This document shows positions 59,691 through 64,000 of a stretch of DNA of 64,000 nt, in pieces. Source of the DNA: Candidatus Synechococcus calcipolaris G9 (lineage in GTDB: Bacteria; Cyanobacteriota; Cyanobacteriia; Thermosynechococcales; Thermosynechococcaceae); NCBI RefSeq assembly GCF_029582805.1, contig NZ_JAKKUT010000002.1, positions 1,388,001 to 1,452,000 of the forward strand, given 5' to 3'. Both the position numbers and the translations under genes were made by a program. Each line of letters opens with the position of its first letter. Position 1 is the stretch's first letter. The notes under the pieces are model-generated. The model was not told where the DNA came from. It did not search any database and worked only from the letters and a program-made list of their open reading frames with translations.

Positions 59691-60065
59691 ATGAATCCCC
59701 TGGATCAGCTACAACCGGCTAATCCCAAGGAGGCCAATATCTTTTCACCCTACATGAATGCATCGAAGCGGGCTATTTTGCCCCTAGGGATTGCACTCTA
59801 CCGAAAAGGGAAATTAGAGGGACAGCGAGGCATTGAAGGCGGTGATAATGTCCCCTTTTTGGCCACTTGGAATATTGCGAATTTGCCAGCGGATTTATCC
59901 CGATGTACGGTTATGTTTGAGAATTCACCGGATCTGAGTTATGAGATATCGATGACCACATTTGAACTGGTGGATCACCTCATTGACGTGATTAGTAATT
60001 ATAAAAAATATCGGGTGGCTGATTTTTCTAAGCCGTTCTATCGTAAGCTACTACGTTTAGAATGA
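59691..60065 (+). CDS. EbsA-like conserved cyanobacterial protein
   Basis: A 124-residue soluble protein. Conserved stretches are KRAILPLGIALYRKGKLEG and RGIEGGDNVPFLATWNIANL, and the end SKPFYRKLLRLE. The size and pattern recall EbsA, a cyanobacterial protein needed for type IV pilus assembly and biofilm control together with PilB and Hfq; I recognise this only tentatively. A pilin-like gene lies 1.2 kb downstream on the same strand. Confidence 0.5.
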   Translation: MNPLDQLQPANPKEANIFSPYMNASKRAILPLGIALYRKGKLEGQRGIEGGDNVPFLATWNIANLPADLSRCTVMFENSPDLSYEISMTTFELVDHLIDVISNYKKYRVADFSKPFYRKLLRLE

Positions 60066-60107
60066 AGAACCCTGTCCTAATCGTTTTCTTCAGGAGTGAC
60101 TGCGACG

Positions 60108-61181
60108 GTGCCTAAACATTTACTCATTGGTTCAATGGCGGCCTACAGTGGTAAATCAGCAACTATTCTAGGCTTGGCTCAACAATTTCGCAGTCGTAAC
60201 CTCAAAATTGCCTACGGAAAACCCTTGGGAACCTGTCAGCCGGAAGCAGAAACGGAAGAACTGGAGGCGGATGTCTGGTTTATTCGCCAGACCTTGGACT
60301 TGGCCCCAGCGGATCTACGGCCAACCCTACTGACCCTGAATGATCAAACCATTGGCGATCGCCTCCGGGGTGTGGATGGGGCAGACTATGGCCAAACTCT
60401 GATGGAATATCAGGGGTTGAATGGGGCGGATGTCGTTCTTCTGGAAGGGCCGGGAACCCTGGCGGAGGGCCGCCTTTTTGATTTGGATCTGGGGCAAATG
60501 GCTTCGGTCTTAGATGCCCAAGTGTTGCTGGTGATGCGCTACGAGTCCTCCTTAATTGTGGAGTCTTTGCTCCTAGCTCAATCGGAATTGGGCGATCGCC
60601 TCCTGGGGGTATTAATTAACGATATTCCAGTCGATAGTGCTGAGATGGTCGCTCAGGTTAAGAACTTCTTGGAAAGCCGGGGCATCCCCGTGTTGGGTCT
60701 TTTGCCCCGTAGTCAGTTGCTTCGCAGTGTCACCGTAGAAGAGTTAGTGCATCAGCTAAAAGCCGAAGTACTCTGTCGTCCCGATCGCTTGGATTTGCTT
60801 GTGGAAGAACTCACCATTGGCGCAATGAATGTGAGTGCGGCCCTGAAGTATTTCCGCAAGGGGAACAATATGGCCGTCATTACCGGGGGCGATCGCACCG
60901 ATATTCAGTGGGCTGCCTTAGAAACTTCCACTCACTGTTTAATCTTGACCGGGCATTTACCCCCCACCCCAGCGGTCCTTAGTCGGGCAGAAGAATTAGA
61001 AATCCCCATTCTCTCGGTGGATCTGGACACCCTAACGACGGTAGAAATTGTGGATCATGCCTTTGGCCAGGTGCGTCTTCACGAAGCCGTTAAGGTCAAC
61101 TGCATTGAACAACTCATTGCCAAGCATTTCGACTGCGATCGCCTTCTAGACAAATTGGGCCTGGTTACAGTTCAAGCCTAA
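60108..61181 (+). CDS. CbiA/BioD-like P-loop protein with DRTGG domain
   Basis: About 357 residues. The N-terminal domain is a dethiobiotin-synthetase/CobB-like P-loop fold with [20 protein letters not shown] and [12 protein letters not shown]. The C-terminal DRTGG domain shows [13 protein letters not shown] and [11 protein letters not shown]. This arrangement is that of the N-terminal regulatory part of phosphotransacetylases, here without the catalytic domain, so it is likely a regulatory protein. GTG at 60108 is chosen, with AGGAG (60092-60096) upstream; the GTG at 60096 overlaps that site. Confidence 0.8.
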   Translation: MPKHLLIGSMAAYSGKSATILGLAQQFRSRNLKIAYGKPLGTCQPEAETEELEADVWFIRQTLDLAPADLRPTLLTLNDQTIGDRLRGVDGADYGQTLMEYQGLNGADVVLLEGPGTLAEGRLFDLDLGQMASVLDAQVLLVMRYESSLIVESLLLAQSELGDRLLGVLINDIPVDSAEMVAQVKNFLESRGIPVLGLLPRSQLLRSVTVEELVHQLKAEVLCRPDRLDLLVEELTIGAMNVSAALKYFRKGNNMAVITGGDRTDIQWAALETSTHCLILTGHLPPTPAVLSRAEELEIPILSVDLDTLTTVEIVDHAFGQVRLHEAVKVNCIEQLIAKHFDCDRLLDKLGLVTVQA

Positions 61182-61305
61182 GTTACATGCCTAAGTGAAA
61201 CGTACGTTAAAAAAATTAAAGAAATTTGCCCGCCCTGTTAATTTTTTCTTAAAAGTGGGAACTCTACGACTAAGGCTAAGTCGTCTCGGATAGTAGAGAG
61301 AAAAG

Positions 61306-61773
61306 ATGAAAGTATATCATGACAACAACCGACTTCTTTTGTCTCTTTTTCACCATAGATTAAGAAATCAAGGACTGACCCTCATCGAACTCCTAGTCGT
61401 CGTGATTATTATTGGCATTATTGCCGCCATTGCCCTGCCAGCAATGCTCAACCAAGCACGGCGGGCCCGAGAGGCAGAGGCCATGAACTACCTAGGGGCC
61501 ATTAATCGTGCCCAGCAGGTCTATCGCCTAGAAAATGCCACCTTTGCGGGGGATATTACGGCACTTCGCATTAATGTTCCGACGAATACGCAAAACTACA
61601 CCCTCACCTTTGAAGCACCAACGGCAACCCTTGCGGAAACCTCCGCCGTCCCTTCGGATCCTGAAGCACGGGCCTTCACAGGGTGTGCCAGGGCCGATAC
61701 AGTGAACCCCTTGGCAAGTACCAATTCTGAAATTATTCGCGCTGATGACAGTACGGCCCTTCCTTGTCCCTAG
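61306..61773 (+). CDS. Type IV pilin-like protein
   Basis: A 155-residue prepilin. The leader of 23 residues ends in Gly23, and cleavage would give LTLIELLVVVIIIGIIAAIA, with Glu at position +5, the class of type IVa pilins and pseudopilins. The C-terminal part has two cysteines (in GCARAD and LPCP) that could form the D-loop disulfide. The gene is preceded by AGAGAG and by an AT-rich promoter region with the inverted repeat ACGACT/AGTCGT (about 61267-61285). No other pil genes are visible. Confidence 0.85.
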   Translation: MKVYHDNNRLLLSLFHHRLRNQGLTLIELLVVVIIIGIIAAIALPAMLNQARRAREAEAMNYLGAINRAQQVYRLENATFAGDITALRINVPTNTQNYTLTFEAPTATLAETSAVPSDPEARAFTGCARADTVNPLASTNSEIIRADDSTALPCP

Positions 61774-61799
61774 CTGGTTTGTCCTAGGAAGGATATCGT

Positions 61800-62801
61800 T
61801 TAGCTTTCTTTTTTCTGAAATACCAAGACTACCTCACCATCATCCTTGTACAGGTATAACTGATCTTGATTTATTTCAAAGCGCGTAATTTGCCCTAGGG
61901 CTTGATAAAATTCTCCTTCGATTTTTTGGATTTGATCTAAGCAAGCCCGCTTGGTACTAGCCACTGCTGAAAAATTAAGCGTCATCTCTGATTGCTCAAA
62001 GGAACCCATATAGCGATTACAGCCACTAGACCCAAAAAAACGTTTTTCCTTTGCATCAAATTGAAGGTAGGGAGTATCCATCATGGCTGACTCCTGCGGC
62101 ACGGATTCTGTTCCGACACGGACTAAACGCCAAGGTGTACTCAATAAGGTACCGGCGGGGGGCATGGAAGACCCATTGGCATTTTGGCGAGTGTTTACCC
62201 CCGTGGGGAGTAAATCGGGGATATCAGCATGGCGCAGGGTGTAGGTTATTCTGGTTGTGCCGGAGGGGCAGCAGAGGGGATCCGCTTCACCATAGCGGTT
62301 AAAGTCCGCCACAATTTCACTGGGGCTGATCACCCGAAAATCATTGAGGGAGCCATCGGTACGGGCATCCATTAATTCTGGAGACAGGGTTCCGGCATAG
62401 CGGCCCTCGGCATAGACAAACACTTGATAGCCCATGGGGCGGCACATCCCATCAAAACCCGAGGCTCCCAGAATCATTTGGATCCGATCCTCTTGGTGGC
62501 GATCGCCCACTAAATGCCAACCTTGCTTAGCGATCGCCTGTTCAGCAGTGGTGGCTGGTTGACGAATCACCGATTCACATTGCTCGATATTTTCGCCAGG
62601 GCCAGGTTTAGGCAGCGTTGGAAACGCGGTGGGAGTGGGCCGATTCCAGGGCATCAGGGGTTGATCCAACCAGGATGGGGAGGATAGCTGACTCATGGTG
62701 GGGTTGGGAGCCATGGCCATCAACAGGGGGGCTACTGCTAAGGGCACTAAAGGCAATTTAGTTCTTAGATTTGCTTGAAGAGTCTTTAGGAAGAAAACCA
62801 T
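61800..62801 (-). CDS. Secreted META-domain protein
   Basis: A 333-residue protein. An N-terminal signal peptide (LPLVPLAVAPLLMAMAPNP) is followed by a Pro-rich stretch and an unknown middle domain with two cysteine pairs (CESVIRQ, GMCRPMG, PLCCPSG). The C-terminal META domain (about 225-333) has STPWRLVRVG, FFGSSGCNRYMGSFEQ, and RACLDQIQKIEGEFYQAL, as in HslJ-like proteins. Its periplasmic role is unknown. It converges with the pilin-like gene, 26 bases apart. Confidence 0.8.
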   Translation of the reverse strand: MVFFLKTLQANLRTKLPLVPLAVAPLLMAMAPNPTMSQLSSPSWLDQPLMPWNRPTPTAFPTLPKPGPGENIEQCESVIRQPATTAEQAIAKQGWHLVGDRHQEDRIQMILGASGFDGMCRPMGYQVFVYAEGRYAGTLSPELMDARTDGSLNDFRVISPSEIVADFNRYGEADPLCCPSGTTRITYTLRHADIPDLLPTGVNTRQNANGSSMPPAGTLLSTPWRLVRVGTESVPQESAMMDTPYLQFDAKEKRFFGSSGCNRYMGSFEQSEMTLNFSAVASTKRACLDQIQKIEGEFYQALGQITRFEINQDQLYLYKDDGEVVLVFQKKES

Positions 62802-62904
62802 TGATCAGTCATCCATCAAAAATTATGTATTAAAACCCTTTATTTTTTCCAGGTTGGTTTACCCGAAAAGGGATCAGCCCCCTTCAAGACGAGATTGATG
62901 GTAC

Positions 62905-64000
62905 TTAGGTTTCCTTTGGTTCAATCCATTGGCCATCCGCCTTAATTAAATTAATGAGTTCAATCACCCCCTGATCTTCGGGCACTTTTTTCACCTCGTC
63001 TCGACCGCGATAGAGGGAAATAAACCCCGGTTGTTTACCCACATAGCCATAGTCAGCATCGGCCATTTCGCCAGGGCCGTTGACAATACAGCCCATGACG
63101 GCAATATTTAAGCCCGTCAGATGACTGGTGGCTTCTCGCACCTTATGTAAAACCTCTTCCAGATTAAAGAGGGTGCGCCCACAGGAGGGACAGGCGACAT
63201 ACTCGACCATGGTGCGCCGCAAGCCCAGGGCCTGCAAAATACCGTAGCAAACGGGAATTTCTTTTTCAGGGGCTTCGGTGAGGGATACACGAATGGTATC
63301 GCCAATGCCTTCAGCCAAGAGGGTGCCAATGCCTGCCGTAGATTTAATCCGTCCGTATTCGCCATCCCCCGCTTCCGTTACCCCTAAATGTAAGGGATAG
63401 TCCATTCCCAGTGCCTCCATGCGCTTCACCATGAGCCGATTAGCGGCAATCATCACGGGTACACGGGAGGCTTTCAGGGAAATTTCTAAATGATAAAAAC
63501 CAAAGGATTCACACATCCGAATAAATTCTAGGGCTGACTCTACCATGCCTTCGGGGGTGTCGCCGTAGGTAAAGAGCATCCGCTCGGCCAAGGAGCCATG
63601 GTTGACTCCAATGCGCATGGATTTGCCCTGATCTCGGAGGGACTCTACCAAGGGTTTGAGGGTTTCCCGGATTTTTTCACCAATTTCGTTAAATTCGGCT
63701 TGGGTATATTCGGTGCGATCGGCCTTGGGTTTTTCAAAGACATAGAGGCCGGGATTAATCCGCACGTTATCGACATAGTTGGCGACTTCTAGGGCAATTT
63801 TCATGCCATTGTGATGGACATCGGCGACTAGGGGAACAGGTTGATAGGTTTTGTAGAGGCGATCGCGGATTTCTTCCATGGCCTTGGCGTGGGCAAGACT
63901 GGGAACGGTGACACGGACAATTTCACAGCCAATTTCATGTAACCGGCGAATTGCGGCTACGGAGCCAGGAATATCTAGGGTATCTTCATTGATCATGGAT
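62905..64000 (-). CDS. ispG: 4-hydroxy-3-methylbut-2-enyl diphosphate synthase, partial
   Basis: IspG reduces MEcPP to HMBPP in the MEP isoprenoid pathway. The frame continues past the right edge (codon for Ser before the first Met), so about 40 N-terminal residues are missing. Visible are the TIM-barrel part [16 protein letters not shown] and the iron-sulfur ligands CPSC in [13 protein letters not shown], then Cys in GCIVNGPGE with the Glu. ADADYGYVG ends the reductase domain. Bacterial two-domain type. Confidence 0.97.
   Translation of the reverse strand, partial: SMINEDTLDIPGSVAAIRRLHEIGCEIVRVTVPSLAHAKAMEEIRDRLYKTYQPVPLVADVHHNGMKIALEVANYVDNVRINPGLYVFEKPKADRTEYTQAEFNEIGEKIRETLKPLVESLRDQGKSMRIGVNHGSLAERMLFTYGDTPEGMVESALEFIRMCESFGFYHLEISLKASRVPVMIAANRLMVKRMEALGMDYPLHLGVTEAGDGEYGRIKSTAGIGTLLAEGIGDTIRVSLTEAPEKEIPVCYGILQALGLRRTMVEYVACPSCGRTLFNLEEVLHKVREATSHLTGLNIAVMGCIVNGPGEMADADYGYVGKQPGFISLYRGRDEVKKVPEDQGVIELINLIKADGQWIEPKET

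Noticed and set aside
1-64000. CRISPR arrays, prophage or rRNA
   Set aside because: No regularly spaced repeats, phage structural genes or rRNA sequence were found.

Overview
The window reads as chromosomal DNA of a free-living unicellular cyanobacterium. The HIP1 octamer GCGATCGC and its GGCGATCGCC extension recur throughout (for example at 976-985). Many genes belong to families found only or mainly in cyanobacteria: DUF4079, DUF2605/DUF2973, DUF4327, DUF1400, an NblB-type HEAT protein, solanesyl diphosphate synthase, a monoglucosyldiacylglycerol synthase-like GT2, and a TPS exoprotein fused to a CHAT protease. A Thermosynechococcus / Synechococcus PCC 6312-like relative is plausible, but that is inference from gene content. 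Coding density is high. No prophage, plasmid, rRNA or CRISPR sequence is visible; the only mobile DNA is two small remnants.

Layout. 1-6.5 kb: 3' part of malic enzyme, metK, two toxin-antitoxin pairs (RelE type and yefM-yoeB), a HAD phosphatase, an AlkB-like oxygenase, DUF4079, a small kinase and a secreted protein. 6.5-14.7 kb (minus strand): a PilZ-containing cellulose synthase, mgtE, two HlyD-type membrane-fusion proteins and an ammonium transporter between them. A perfect NtcA box precedes amt and a perfect CRP-type box precedes one hlyD-like gene. 14.8-21.8 kb: gltA, two cyanobacterial proteins of unknown function, ileS and an alpha/beta hydrolase. 22-35.4 kb: the 1644-residue TPS-CHAT exoprotein, hemB, an FkbM methyltransferase, a sucrose synthase tail cut by an IS3-type remnant, a VanW protein, a ~101 bp MITE-like element and a giant TamB/DUF490 protein.

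35.6-49.9 kb: an MnhB/MrpB-like gene broken by a 10-G tract, nanE, the DUF2605-DUF2973-GTPase cluster, two tandem paralogous membrane proteins beside an ABC exporter, a degraded BrnT-type toxin with its antitoxin, a phosphoribosyltransferase coupled to pyrB, nblB, and a coaD-lepB-sds run. 50-57 kb: DUF1400 protein, a lipid-kinase-like gene whose end overlaps a tRNA-Leu(CAG), RNase Z, moaE, alr, a glycosyltransferase and a DUF433/DUF5615 pair with a shortened toxin. 57-64 kb: mgdA-like GT2 overlapping a radical SAM gene by 80 bp, an EbsA-like protein, a CbiA/DRTGG protein, a type IV pilin-like protein, a META-domain lipoprotein-like protein and ispG running off the right edge.

Functional themes are cell-surface polymer export (cellulose synthase, two HlyD proteins, TPS exoprotein, TamB, pilin), nitrogen and carbon signalling (NtcA and CRP boxes, amt, gltA, nblB), and core anabolism (metK, hemB, pyrB, ispG, sds, alr, coaD). 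At least four toxin-antitoxin loci plus one antitoxin remnant lie here; two of the toxins look shortened.
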